Part shown: one piece after another, positions 33,551-42,471 of the stretch
Layout of the letters: every line of letters starts with the position of its first letter
Numbering within the stretch: position 1 is the first letter of the stretch
NCBI RefSeq assembly: GCF_039543385.1
Contig: NZ_BAABJQ010000019.1
Location: 62,001 to 126,000, forward strand
Reading direction: 5' to 3'
Source: Rugosimonospora acidiphila
GTDB taxonomy: Bacteria; Actinomycetota; Actinomycetes; Mycobacteriales; Micromonosporaceae
Length of the DNA: 64,000 nucleotides
Position numbers and translations under genes: made by a program
The notes under the pieces: generated by a model
What the model saw: the letters and a program-made list of their open reading frames with translations, nothing else
The model's database searches: none
What the model was told of the DNA's origin: nothing

Positions 33551-33619
33551 GGTCGTCGTCCACGCGTACCGGGTCTGAGCCTCTCGCTGCGCGCTTGCGT
33601 CCCCAAGGAGACGGTCCAC

Positions 33620-34912
33620 ATGACACGTTCGTCATTCATCAGGCCGCGCGCCATCGCCCTCGCGGTGGCCGCGGCCCTTGCGGCGGGATCCCTCGCCGGA
33701 TGCTCGGGCAAGTCCTCGTCCGACCCGAACACCCTCACCGTGATGTCCTCGTTCACCACGGGCGATGCCACCGGAAACGAGTTCAACAAGCTCGCCAAGG
33801 AGTTCACCGCACAGACCGGCATAAAGATCAATGTCGAGGAGGTGAACTACGCCGACCTGCCGAAGGTGTACGAAGCGGCGAAGCTCGCCAACAAGGAGAA
33901 GGACCTCGTCATCGAGAACCTCACTCCGGACACCACCGACTGGCTGCCGCAGGGGCAGGTGGTCGACGTCAAGCAGTACCTCGATGACTGGGGCCTGACC
34001 GACAAGCTCGATCCCCAGGCGATCGAGTATTGGACGCAGGGTGACTCGGGCCTCGCGGGCTTCCCGTACACCGGATTCAACTGGCCGGTCTGGTACAACA
34101 TGGACCTGCTCAAGAAGGCCGGCATCACCCAGATCCCGGCCAACACCGACGAACTGATTGCCGACGCCGGGAAGCTGCGCGCGGCCGGCATCCAGCCGAT
34201 GGCCCTGGGCGGTGCCGAGTGGCCGGTGCAGAACTTCGTCACCTGGATGGTCCAGCAGTACGTGGCCCCGGACCAGGCAAAAAAGCTGTTCAGCAGCGGG
34301 GGATACTGCGCCAACCCCGGCGCGGTCAAGGGTCTGGACCTGATGGGCAGGCTGCGCGACGCGGGCGTGTTCATCGACAACGTGCAGGGCTACACCGCCG
34401 ACCAGATGACCACGGCGTACTTCACCGGCAAAGCGGCCATCATGCCGTCGGGCTCGTGGGGCTACACCCAGGTGCCGGACGCGGTCGCCGCCACCACCAA
34501 GCTGGCCGGATTCCCAGTCACGGCGGGCGGCGCGTACTCGAAGCCGACGGCCTTCGAGGGGTACTCGGACGGCTTCTTCCTCTCCCCGAACGGCGCGAAA
34601 AAGCTCGCCTCGGTGGAAAAGTTCATGAAGTTCATGTACTCGCAGCAGAACCTGCAGAGCTGGGTCACCGACGGCTCGCAGATCATGGACGTCAAGCCCG
34701 AGGCGCTGGGCGACGCGAAGTCGACCAAGCCGCTGGTCGTGCAGGGCAACGCGCTGACCAAGGATGTCGTGGACTACCTCCTGCTGCCCGACAACTACAT
34801 CCCGGCCGGTTTCGACTACTCGCCGGTGGCCTCCGAGTTCCTCGGCCACAAGGGCGAGACCGGTGCCCAGTTCTGCAAGGCGCTCGACAAGCTCTACACC
34901 GACAAAAAGTGA
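33620..34912 (+). CDS. Sugar ABC transporter substrate-binding lipoprotein (locus 2)
   Basis: 430 aa. Signal peptide with lipobox SLAGC (Cys about residue 28) and the CUT1 fold (LTVMSSFTTGDATGNEFNKL, WPVWYNMDLLKKAGI, AAIMPSGSWGY). AAGGAG lies upstream of the ATG. It is first in the locus 2 transporter operon, under operator site 3. Little resemblance to the locus 1 binding protein beyond the fold, so ligands may differ. Confidence 0.92.
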   Translation: MTRSSFIRPRAIALAVAAALAAGSLAGCSGKSSSDPNTLTVMSSFTTGDATGNEFNKLAKEFTAQTGIKINVEEVNYADLPKVYEAAKLANKEKDLVIENLTPDTTDWLPQGQVVDVKQYLDDWGLTDKLDPQAIEYWTQGDSGLAGFPYTGFNWPVWYNMDLLKKAGITQIPANTDELIADAGKLRAAGIQPMALGGAEWPVQNFVTWMVQQYVAPDQAKKLFSSGGYCANPGAVKGLDLMGRLRDAGVFIDNVQGYTADQMTTAYFTGKAAIMPSGSWGYTQVPDAVAATTKLAGFPVTAGGAYSKPTAFEGYSDGFFLSPNGAKKLASVEKFMKFMYSQQNLQSWVTDGSQIMDVKPEALGDAKSTKPLVVQGNALTKDVVDYLLLPDNYIPAGFDYSPVASEFLGHKGETGAQFCKALDKLYTDKK

Positions 34913-34934
34913 CACCGCAAGCGTTCGCGGCGGA

Positions 34935-34959
34935 CCCGGCGCCGGACACCGGCGCCGGG
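34935..34959 (+). terminator. Intra-operon hairpin after the binding-protein gene (locus 2)
   Basis: A perfect 11-bp stem (34935-34945 with 34949-34959) with a 3-nt loop, 22 bp after the binding-protein stop and before the permease. Same position as the hairpin at 19783-19812 in locus 1. Confidence 0.7.
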
Positions 34960-34981
34960 CCCACCCGGTGAGGAGCCGTGC

Positions 34982-35908
34982 ATGACACAGGTACTCGTTC
35001 AGACGCCACTCGACGCCCCGGCCCCGGCCATGCGCCGCGCCAAGAAGCCCCGGGACAAGGCGCTCATCGCGCTCGCGCTGCCGTCACTGGTCTGGTACGT
35101 GGTTTTTACCATTGGACCTCTGTGCGCCATGTTCGTGGTCGCGTTCATGAAGTGGCCCGGCCTGGCCGCCCCGACGAGCTTCAACGGGCTGGACAACATC
35201 CGCAACCTGATGACCGACGACCGCCTCTACACCGCTCTGAAAAACACCGCCATCCAACTGGTGGTGTCGCTGCCGATCATCATGATCGGCGCGTTCATGC
35301 TGGGCTACTTTCTCAACCTCAAGCTGCCCGGCCACCGCATCCTGCGGGTCATCATGTTCGTGCCGGGGCTGGTGTCGCTGCCCGCGATCGGCATGCTCTT
35401 CGTCGCCGTGCTGGGCCCGACCGGACTGGTGAACTCCATGCTCGGCGAGGTCGGGCTCGACTCGCTCAACACGGCGTGGCTCGCCGATCCCCGCACCGCG
35501 CTGGCGGCACTCATCGCGGTCGGCGTGTGGTCGGGCATCGGGTTCACCTCGATCCTGTTCGCCGCCCGGCTCTCGGCCATCGACCAGGAAATCTACGACG
35601 CCGCCGAGACCGACGGGGCCAACCATTGGCAACGGATGTGGCGCATCGCCTACCCGATCGTCGAAGACTACTTCGGCGTGCTCACCATGCTGCAGTATCT
35701 GTGGACCCTGTTCGGCTCCGCCGGCCTGATCCTGCTGCTGACCCGCGGCGGCCCCGGCGAGTCGACATCCACCCTCGCCTGGCTGGTCTACCGGTTCGGG
35801 TTCAGGGAGCCGAACGTCGGCTACAGCCAGGCGGTGGGCCTGGTGCTGTTCGTGCTCGGCGTGGCCGGGCTTCTCGCCATCCGCCGAGCCTTCCGAGCGA
35901 GGTTCTGA
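34982..35908 (+). CDS. Sugar ABC transporter permease (MalF type, locus 2)
   Basis: 308-aa permease with a short cytoplasmic N-terminus, six hydrophobic segments, and EAA loop IYDAAETDGANHWQRMWRIAY (about 204-224). GAGGAG precedes the ATG. Its stop overlaps the next start (TGATG). Normal length, no periplasmic insertion. Confidence 0.93.
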   Translation: MTQVLVQTPLDAPAPAMRRAKKPRDKALIALALPSLVWYVVFTIGPLCAMFVVAFMKWPGLAAPTSFNGLDNIRNLMTDDRLYTALKNTAIQLVVSLPIIMIGAFMLGYFLNLKLPGHRILRVIMFVPGLVSLPAIGMLFVAVLGPTGLVNSMLGEVGLDSLNTAWLADPRTALAALIAVGVWSGIGFTSILFAARLSAIDQEIYDAAETDGANHWQRMWRIAYPIVEDYFGVLTMLQYLWTLFGSAGLILLLTRGGPGESTSTLAWLVYRFGFREPNVGYSQAVGLVLFVLGVAGLLAIRRAFRARF

Positions 35909-36801
35909 TGACCGCCATCTCGACCCGGGCGGCCACCGCCCGTACCCGCCGGCGCCGGCGCGGCCGCGTCCGCCGCGTCACCCCCGGCATCATCGTCTCG
36001 TACGTCCTGGCCATTCTCTACGCGCTGGCGCTGGTGCTGCCGCTCTACTGGCTGCTGATCTCGGCGTTCAAGTCGAGGATCGAAACGGTCAGCCGGCCGT
36101 TCACCCCGACCTTCTCCTCCGGGATCGGCCACTTCCGGGACGTCTGGAGCCTGCTGGATCTGGGCACGGCGCTGCTCAACTCGCTGTACATCACCGCAGT
36201 CGCGCTGGCGCTGACTCTGGTCATCGCCGTGCCGGCCGCGTACGCGCTGGCCCGGGCCGGCGGCCGGGTGGCCACCGCGGTCGAGCGCCTGTACGCCTTG
36301 GGCTTCCTGATCCCGGGCTTCGCGGCGCTGGTGCCGACCCTGCTGCTGGCCATCAAGCTGGACATGTTCAACACCCGGGAATTTATGATCCTCTACCTAC
36401 CCGGATCGGCCCAGCCGCTGGCGGTGATCCTGCTGACCCAGTTCATGCGCACCGTGCCGCCTGCGCTGGAGGAGACCGCCATGATGGACGGGGCGGGCCG
36501 GCTGCGCATCCTGCTGCGGGTATACCTGCCGCTGATCGTGCCGGGCATCGCCACGGTGGCGATCCTGAACTTCATCTCGTACTGGAACGACTACCTTTAC
36601 ACCCTGGTCATCGTCGGTGTGGACCCGGGCCTGCGCACGGTTCAGGTGGCCCTCCCGACGCTGCTGGGCAACCAGAGCATCACCGACTACGGGCTGCTGT
36701 GCGCGGGCACCGTGATTTCGGTGCTACCGGTCTTCCTGGTGTACGCGGTGCTCAATCGCCGCATGGAGAACGCGCTCGTGCAGGGCGCGATCAAGGGCTG
36801 A
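35908..36801 (+). CDS. Sugar ABC transporter permease (MalG type, locus 2)
   Basis: 297 aa. Arg-rich N-terminus then helix 1 at about 27-50. EAA loop LEETAMMDGAGRLRILLRVYL (about 187-207); C-terminal MENALVQGAIKG. Coupled to the MalF gene by a 1-bp overlap. The apionate-lactonase-like gene follows 9 bp downstream. Confidence 0.93.
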   Translation: MTAISTRAATARTRRRRRGRVRRVTPGIIVSYVLAILYALALVLPLYWLLISAFKSRIETVSRPFTPTFSSGIGHFRDVWSLLDLGTALLNSLYITAVALALTLVIAVPAAYALARAGGRVATAVERLYALGFLIPGFAALVPTLLLAIKLDMFNTREFMILYLPGSAQPLAVILLTQFMRTVPPALEETAMMDGAGRLRILLRVYLPLIVPGIATVAILNFISYWNDYLYTLVIVGVDPGLRTVQVALPTLLGNQSITDYGLLCAGTVISVLPVFLVYAVLNRRMENALVQGAIKG

Positions 36802-36810
36802 GGGCGGTTC

Positions 36811-38250
36811 GTGGAAGCGACACAAGTCAACAGCGGTTTCGCCTTCCGGGACGACCGGGGCGACGGGCTCGACCTGAGGACGGTGACGTACGCGGGGCAG
36901 CGGGTGGCCTCGCGGCTCTACTTCGCGCTGCGTGACGACTGGTGGCGTACGGTGCCGCTGGAGATCCGGGACAGCCGGCGACAGCTGTCGGCGCACGGCG
37001 CCGTACACGAGATCGACGCGGTCGGGCGGTGGCCGTCGCACCCGTTCGAAGTCACCGTGCGGTACGTGGTGGACGGGGCGGAGCTGACCGCCGAGTTCGC
37101 CGCCACCGCCCGGGGCTCGTTCACCTACCGGCGCGTCGGCTTCTGTGTGCTGTTCGGGGCGGATGAGTTCCGGGGACGACCGGCGACGTCGTGGCGGGCG
37201 GGGGAGGCGACACCGTTCGACTTCCCCGCCCGGATCGTCACCCGCGACCACCTCGACCCGGCATCGGTGCGGTTTCACCGGCCCTTCAACCGGCTGGACA
37301 CGACGCTCGAGCCGGGCATCCGGGTGCGGTACCGGTTCGAGGGGGACGAGTTCGAGTTCGAGGACCAGCGCAACTGGACCGACGCGTCCTACAAGGCGTA
37401 TTCGGTCCCGCCGCCGGATCGTGGGCCGCTGTCCACCAAGGACGGTGAACGGTTCGTTCAGCGGATCCGGATCCGGGTCGACCCCGCCGGCGAGGTGGTG
37501 TTCGGCACCGCGACGGCCGGCGCCGGGGACGACCGGAGCATCCGCCTCGGCGCCCGGATCGGGGAGGTGCCGTCGATCGGCCTGTACGAGCGGCGGCTTT
37601 CATCCCACTCGTACCGGCCCGCCGGCGGGTTCCAGGAGTGGAACGCGCAACGCCCCGACGCCGCCCGGCTGTCCGTTCACGACTCGATCGAACTCGGCGT
37701 CAACGGCGCGGTGCACGCCGCGGACGACGACTCGGTGCTCGAGGCCACGGCGCTGCACGGCGCCCTCGTCGCGCAGGTGCGCGCCGCCCACCCGGACCTT
37801 CCGGTCGGGCTGGCGCCGGTGACGTTCCTGGACACCCCCGGCGACTGGCGCGACGAGGCCGGCGACTACCTGGCCGCGCCGCCGCCCGGCCCCGCGCCCG
37901 GCCGCCGAGCCGAGGAGTTCGCCGCGACCTGGGTGATCGCCAGCGCGGCCCGTGCCGTACCGGAGGGCCCGCAGGCGCTGCGGTATTTCGACGCCAGCCT
38001 GCCCGCGGCGTGCCCGGCCGCTCGTACCGTGGCCAGGCTGGCGGGGCTGCGGGGAAGACCGGTGCTGGCTGTGGAGGCACCGCCGCCCCTGGCCGCGCTC
38101 GCGGTCGAGGTCGACGGCGCGGTGGTACTCGCCGTGGCCAACCCGAGTCCGGATCCGGCCCGGTTCCGGCTGCCCGACGGCCGCGAGGCGTCGCTGCCCG
38201 GGTTCGCGTCGCACTGGTTCGAAGCGCCGTGGCCGCCCGCGTCGCGGTGA
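36811..38250 (+). CDS. Apionate-lactonase-like protein
   Basis: 479 aa, cytoplasmic. The block FEFEDQRNWTDASYKAYS (about 181-198) closely resembles the hallmark of D-apionate lactonase (ApnL) and relatives, as does the N-terminal YVVDGAELTAEF ... RRVGFCVLFG region. Recognition is from memory of the family, not a search. The C-terminal half is more variable, and the true substrate may be another sugar lactone. It is the last gene of the transporter operon (GTG start 9 bp after the MalG stop), so it likely acts on the imported sugar. With an SDR and a dehydratase in the same regulon, lactone opening between them would fit. Confidence 0.65.
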   Translation: MEATQVNSGFAFRDDRGDGLDLRTVTYAGQRVASRLYFALRDDWWRTVPLEIRDSRRQLSAHGAVHEIDAVGRWPSHPFEVTVRYVVDGAELTAEFAATARGSFTYRRVGFCVLFGADEFRGRPATSWRAGEATPFDFPARIVTRDHLDPASVRFHRPFNRLDTTLEPGIRVRYRFEGDEFEFEDQRNWTDASYKAYSVPPPDRGPLSTKDGERFVQRIRIRVDPAGEVVFGTATAGAGDDRSIRLGARIGEVPSIGLYERRLSSHSYRPAGGFQEWNAQRPDAARLSVHDSIELGVNGAVHAADDDSVLEATALHGALVAQVRAAHPDLPVGLAPVTFLDTPGDWRDEAGDYLAAPPPGPAPGRRAEEFAATWVIASAARAVPEGPQALRYFDASLPAACPAARTVARLAGLRGRPVLAVEAPPPLAALAVEVDGAVVLAVANPSPDPARFRLPDGREASLPGFASHWFEAPWPPASR

Positions 38251-38282
38251 CCGGACCCCCACGCCGTCGATCCGGTTGAGGT

Positions 38283-38984
38283 TCAGTCGAGAGTCGCGAG
38301 GCCGTCGTACGCGGCGAGCCAGAGCCGTGCGATGAGCCGGTGACCGTACGCGGACGGGTGCACGCCGTCGGGCGCGACGACGGCGCGCCCCCGTTCGCGG
38401 GCGGCCCGCGACATTGCCTCCTGCAGCGGCACGAACGCGGCGCCGTGCCGCTCGGCGAGCCGGCGCACGATCGCGCGCTTCGCGTCGAGGTCTCCGCGCG
38501 CGAACTCGCCGCCTTCGCGCCAGCGCACCCCATCGTCCTCGGACCCCAGGAAGAACGGGTCGACCACGATGAGTCTGGGCACCCGCGCCGTCGCGGCGCG
38601 GTCGAGCAGGTCGGCGTATCGCCGCTCGAACACCTCGGGTGGGGTGGGCCGGCCGCGGAAGAAGGCGACGAGCGTGTCGTTCACGCCGACAAACACCGAC
38701 AGCACGGCCGGCCGGTGGTCCAGGGCGTCGGCCTGCCAGCGTTGCTGGAGGTGCTCCACCCGGTCGCCGGCGATGCCGGTGTTCACCACGGTCGGAGCGT
38801 CACCGCGCTCGCGTAGCGTGCTGGCGACGATGTCGACGTATCCGCCGCCGAGCCCGATCGGGTCGCTGCGCCGGTCGCAGTCGGTGATGCTGTCGCCGAT
38901 GAAGACGACCGTGCCGCTCGACGGAGGCGGCGACGGCGCGTGCGGAGCCGCGACAGGGCCATGGCGGGCGGGTTGCGGCGTCAT
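38283..38984 (-). CDS. SGNH/GDSL hydrolase (carbohydrate esterase-like)
   Basis: 233 aa. Block I VVFIGDSITDCD with the catalytic Ser, block II Gly in NTGIAGDRV, block III FVGVNDT, and block V DGVHPSAYG with catalytic Asp and His. No signal peptide is evident, so it acts inside the cell. The neighbours suggest removal of acetyl groups from imported oligosaccharides. It is divergent from the CBM32-GH16 gene, with operator site 4 between them, and convergent with the lactonase-like gene. Confidence 0.88.
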   Translation of the reverse strand: MTPQPARHGPVAAPHAPSPPPSSGTVVFIGDSITDCDRRSDPIGLGGGYVDIVASTLRERGDAPTVVNTGIAGDRVEHLQQRWQADALDHRPAVLSVFVGVNDTLVAFFRGRPTPPEVFERRYADLLDRAATARVPRLIVVDPFFLGSEDDGVRWREGGEFARGDLDAKRAIVRRLAERHGAAFVPLQEAMSRAARERGRAVVAPDGVHPSAYGHRLIARLWLAAYDGLATLD

Positions 38985-39054
38985 GCCCCGTGTCTATCAC
39001 CAGGACGCGCGCCGTGTCGATCGATCGAGTGCGAAGTCGTTCGGGACTAGCATC

Positions 39055-39066
39055 TGAACCGGTTCA
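39055..39066. promoter_or_regulatory. Locus 2 LacI operator, site 4 (divergent promoter)
   Basis: TGAACCGGTTCA in the 271-bp gap between the SGNH hydrolase (minus) and CBM32-GH16 (plus) genes, 70 bp upstream of the former. Could control both. Confidence 0.75.
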
Positions 39067-39255
39067 GGAATAGTGTTGTCCATAGATACGTTGGCCCGCG
39101 TCCGAGACCGGCGTCGTGCGGTGTGGCCAGCCGGCACGTCGACCCGGAATCGGCGCGAGGCGTGTGGCGCGAGTGCCGCGACGACCTTCGAGCGGCGAGG
39201 GCCGGCAACCGTCGCCGCGCGCAGCCTTTTGCCCGTCCCCAAAGGGAGGTTGAAG

Positions 39256-40674
39256 ATGTCGAGGCGAAGACTCGCCGCCGTGCTGGTGACGGCGGTCGCG
39301 ACAATGGCGGGGGTGCTGGTCGTCCAGCAGAGCGCCTACGCCGCCACGAACCTGGCTCAGGGCAGGCCGGTCACGGTCAGCTCGACCGATGACGCCAGCA
39401 ACGCCGCGGCGAACGCGGTCGACGGCAACACCTCGACCCGCTGGTCGAGTGCGTACAGCGATCCACAGTGGATCGCCGTGGACCTCGGCTCGGCGCAGAC
39501 CGTCGGCGCGGTGACGCTGCGCTGGGAGGTCGCCTACGGCCGGTCCTACGAGATACAGACCTCGAACGACGGGCACACGTGGACCGACCGGTACTCGACC
39601 ACCAGCGGCGCCGGCGGCACGGAGAACATCTCGTTCACCCCGGTCTCGGCCCGGTACGTGCGCATGTATGGCACCGCGCGCGCGACCATCTACGGATACT
39701 CGTTGTGGGAGTTCGAGGTCTACTCCTCCGGCACCTCGTCACCGCCGGAGACGGTTGGCGGGGGCAGCCTCTCGAACCCGGCGGTCGGCCCGGGTCCGTC
39801 GTCGAGCGTGTACGGCACCGGATACACCCTCATCAAGAACTGGGACTTCGGCACCGGCGGCGACGTCAAGAACATCTCGGACATGAACTCCGAGTTCTAC
39901 TACCACGACCAGTTCGGCACCATCGGCAACGGAACCAACTACGGTGCGATCACCCTGGCACCTGACGCCGCAGACGCCATATCTGGACAGCCGGTCGAGG
40001 ACCCGAACAACAAGGTCCGGCAGTTCACGTCCGATTCGCTGAAGACCACGCTGGTCCCCTTGAACGGGGCGACCACGGTGTCGCCGACCCAGCACAACGT
40101 CGGCAACGGCTCGTTCATGCCGAAGTTCGCGTTGCCTAACGGCGGCGCATTGCTGGGCCACGACATTCTGTGGGAGACCCGGGTCCGCTACGTGACGCCG
40201 AAGTACTTCTGGTTTTCCCTCTGGAACTCGGGCAACCAGTGGAACAACGGGGCGGAGTTCGACGTCGTCGAAAGCTTCGGCTACGACAACGGCGGCGGCA
40301 ACACGAACTTCGACGGGCGCTACTGGCACGCGGACCCGGTCGGGGGCACCTCAACCACGAACTACTCCAACTGGGCGACCGGGATGGCATCTCACGGCAT
40401 CACGAGCTATGACGCCACCCAGTACCACACCTGGTCGCTGCTGTACAAGAAAGACAACACGTACAGCTTCTACGTCGACGGGATCCAGGTCCAGTCGGGC
40501 ACGATGAACTGGACGCTGAGCGGGGTGGCCGGCGGGCAACCGGTCGACTTCCACTTCCTGTTCGACGCGGGCTGGGGACACACCCAGGTCGCCAGCGTCA
40601 ACCACTCCATGCCGGCGTCCGATCTGGCCGGCACGTACTACGAGTTCGACTACTCACGCGTCTACGAGCGCTGA
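39256..40674 (+). CDS. Secreted CBM32-GH16 type glycosidase
   Basis: 472 aa. Sec signal peptide (SRRRLAAVLV ... SAYA, cleavage about residue 31). An F5/8 type C (CBM32-like) galactose-binding module follows (about 34-155: LAQGRPVTVSS, WIAVDLGSAQTV, ARYVRMYG), then a Ser/Pro linker and a GH16-like catalytic domain (about 185-472). The catalytic signature EFDVVES matches E-x-D-x-x-E. The ATG at 39256 follows GGGAGG; an upstream in-frame GTG would place the operator in the reading frame. Likely degrades a galactose- or glucose-containing polymer in concert with the other GH16. Confidence 0.82.
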   Translation: MSRRRLAAVLVTAVATMAGVLVVQQSAYAATNLAQGRPVTVSSTDDASNAAANAVDGNTSTRWSSAYSDPQWIAVDLGSAQTVGAVTLRWEVAYGRSYEIQTSNDGHTWTDRYSTTSGAGGTENISFTPVSARYVRMYGTARATIYGYSLWEFEVYSSGTSSPPETVGGGSLSNPAVGPGPSSSVYGTGYTLIKNWDFGTGGDVKNISDMNSEFYYHDQFGTIGNGTNYGAITLAPDAADAISGQPVEDPNNKVRQFTSDSLKTTLVPLNGATTVSPTQHNVGNGSFMPKFALPNGGALLGHDILWETRVRYVTPKYFWFSLWNSGNQWNNGAEFDVVESFGYDNGGGNTNFDGRYWHADPVGGTSTTNYSNWATGMASHGITSYDATQYHTWSLLYKKDNTYSFYVDGIQVQSGTMNWTLSGVAGGQPVDFHFLFDAGWGHTQVASVNHSMPASDLAGTYYEFDYSRVYER

Positions 40675-40686
40675 GCGCGCGACCGC

Positions 40687-40724
40687 GGGCCTGGTGGACG
40701 GGAACCTCGCCGTCCACCAGGCCC
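40687..40724 (+). terminator. Strong hairpin terminator after the CBM32-GH16 gene
   Basis: A perfect 14-bp stem (40687-40700 with 40711-40724), 10-nt loop, followed by TT. It separates the GH16 gene from the dioxygenase gene. Confidence 0.8.
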
Positions 40725-40758
40725 TTACGAGAACCGACCGAACACGAAAGGGGCGTCG

Positions 40759-41709
40759 ATGACTCCGGACGACAAGGTGCTCACCGACGAGGATGTGGAG
40801 TTGTTCCTCGACAAGGGCTACGTGCGGCTGCGCCAGTGCTTCTCGGTCGACGCGGCCGAGGAGTACAGCCGCCACCTCTGGGACCGGCTCGGATACCGGC
40901 CGGACGACCCGTCGACCTGGGAGCGTGCGTCCATACACATGGCCTCGCACCGGGACATCGACGTCAAGGCGTTCGCGCCCAAGGCGTGGCGGGCGGCCTG
41001 CGAGCTGATCGGCGGCGAGGAGCGCATGGCCGCCGACAAGCCGTACCCGTGGACCGACGGCTTCATCGTGAACCTGTCGCTGGGCGCCGACGAGCCGTGG
41101 GCACCGGCCTCCGGTGACACCCCGGGCTGGCACGTCGACGGCAGCTGGTTCCGCCACTATCTCGACTCGCCGGAGCAGGGACTGCTGACCATCGTGCTGT
41201 GGTCCGAGGTCGTACACCGGGGTGGCGCCACCTTCGTGGCGACCGACTCCATCGGTCACATCGCGCGGTTCCTGGCCACCCATCCCGAAGGGGTGCTGCC
41301 CGGACGCGACCCCGGCCCCGACGCGCCCGGCTTCCCGTACGCCGAGCTGGCCAAGCAGTGCACCGAGTTCGTCGAGGCCACCGGTGAGATCGGCGACGTG
41401 TACCTGCTGCACCCGCTCGTCCTGCACACCAAGTCGCAGAACGCCCTGCGGCGCCCCCGCATCATCACCAATTCCACGTTGATGCTGGCCGAGCCGATGC
41501 GGTTCGATCGTCCGAATCCCGCCGAGCACTCGGCCGTGGAGCGCGCGGTGCTGCGGGCGCTCGGCGTCGACCGGCTGAGCTTCACCGCCACCGGGCCGCG
41601 CGCACGCGTGGCCTCCGACCTGTCCGAGGAGCACGAACGGACGAAGGTCGAGGAGGCCGAGCGCCTGGCCGCACTCGGTCACGGTGCCGCCACCCCGCCC
41701 GTGATGTAG
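40759..41709 (+). CDS. Phytanoyl-CoA dioxygenase (PhyH) family protein
   Basis: 316-aa Fe(II)/2-oxoglutarate-dependent oxygenase. The facial triad is seen as His and Asp in GWHVDGS (about 123-129) and the distal His in LLHPLVLHTKSQNALRRPR, whose Arg would bind 2-oxoglutarate. GAAAGGGG precedes the ATG. It lies after the locus 2 CAZyme genes but behind a terminator, so regulon membership is uncertain. Substrate unknown; many bacterial PhyH proteins act on secondary metabolites or small acids. Confidence 0.85.
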   Translation: MTPDDKVLTDEDVELFLDKGYVRLRQCFSVDAAEEYSRHLWDRLGYRPDDPSTWERASIHMASHRDIDVKAFAPKAWRAACELIGGEERMAADKPYPWTDGFIVNLSLGADEPWAPASGDTPGWHVDGSWFRHYLDSPEQGLLTIVLWSEVVHRGGATFVATDSIGHIARFLATHPEGVLPGRDPGPDAPGFPYAELAKQCTEFVEATGEIGDVYLLHPLVLHTKSQNALRRPRIITNSTLMLAEPMRFDRPNPAEHSAVERAVLRALGVDRLSFTATGPRARVASDLSEEHERTKVEEAERLAALGHGAATPPVM

Positions 41710-41711
41710 CC

Positions 41712-41767
41712 GGCCGGCGGCCGACCCGGCTCCGGTGCCTCGTCCACCGGCGGGCCGGCCGCCGGCC
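41712..41767 (+). terminator. Nested hairpin terminator after the PhyH gene
   Basis: An 11-bp outer stem (41712-41722 with 41757-41767) encloses a smaller CCGGTG/CACCGG hairpin, starting 2 bp after the stop codon. Confidence 0.55.
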
Positions 41768-41802
41768 CACGGGCACCGCCGGCCACCGGAGTCAGGCGGT
41801 CC

Positions 41803-41979
41803 GGAAACCGCTGCGCGGACCCTGGAGGGGAAGCGCAGCGTGCCACCAGGCCCGAGCAGCAGGACGGCGACCAGATCGGTGACCGCGCGGCCGGTGTCCC
41901 AGCCGAGGCTGGTGGCGTCGATGAAGAGCAGGTAGCGGTGCCACTGCTGGGTGAAGGAGGCGCCGGGCGGGGCAAACCC
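41803..41979 (-). pseudogene. C-terminal fragment of a membrane transporter (ECF S-component-like)
   Basis: A coding-like minus-strand stretch reads WHRYLLFIDATSLGWDTGRA followed by VTDLVAVLLLGPGGTLRFP. It resembles the last membrane helix region of actinobacterial ECF-transporter substrate-binding components. No start and no upstream part are present. The family call is from memory and tentative. Confidence 0.45.
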
Positions 41980-41987
41980 ACTGCAAG

Positions 41988-42134
41988 CACGCCGTACAGC
42001 GCGAACAGGGGTGCGAGCTGCCGGTACCGGTCGCCGTAGAACGCCCGCTCGAACTCGCCCACCACGATCGCGTCGAACCCGCAATCCGGATCGGCCAAAG
42101 CGGCGAGCAGCCGGGCGGCCTCGGGACGCGCCGC
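41988..42134 (-). pseudogene. Serine recombinase fragment
   Basis: About 49 codons reading RPEAARLLAALADPDCGFDA followed by IVVGEFERAFYGDRYRQLAP, a recognisable internal piece of the resolvase catalytic domain of large serine recombinases. The catalytic N-terminal Ser region and the DNA-binding part are absent, and the frame runs into unrelated sequence. A remnant of an integrated element. Confidence 0.65.
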
Positions 42135-42471
42135 GGGCGCGCCCTCACGCGGCGCCACGCGGACGGTCACCGTCCGGTCGGGCCGGGGTGGCTCGGCGGC
42201 GGCCCCTCTTGGCGTCCACGCCGACCTTGGTCCACGCGACGGCGTCACGCGTACCTAGCGTCACCCGATGACTACGCGATGCCGCATGCTGCTGCCGCTG
42301 GCTGGACTCACCGATCACAAGGTGGCGCGCGACCACCGGGAACATGGCTCGCGTCACATGTCCCCGTGAGGGGTGAACGCCGTTGTGGTGCCGCATCGTC
42401 TCACCAACGGCGGCATCGCGGATGTTGTCCGCTCGCCAGCAGGCGTTCCATCCCACAAGCCGGAAGTTCCC
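42135..42471. other. Intergenic, less GC-biased
   Basis: No gene recognised. Contains the upstream region of the DUF3152 lipoprotein gene. A GTG-started frame from 42373 would extend that gene but adds no signal-like sequence. Confidence 0.4.

Noticed and set aside
40654..42084. Minus-strand 476-codon frame opposite the PhyH gene
   Set aside because: Most of it is the complement of the PhyH gene. Only a short piece (41803-41979) looks like a real remnant.
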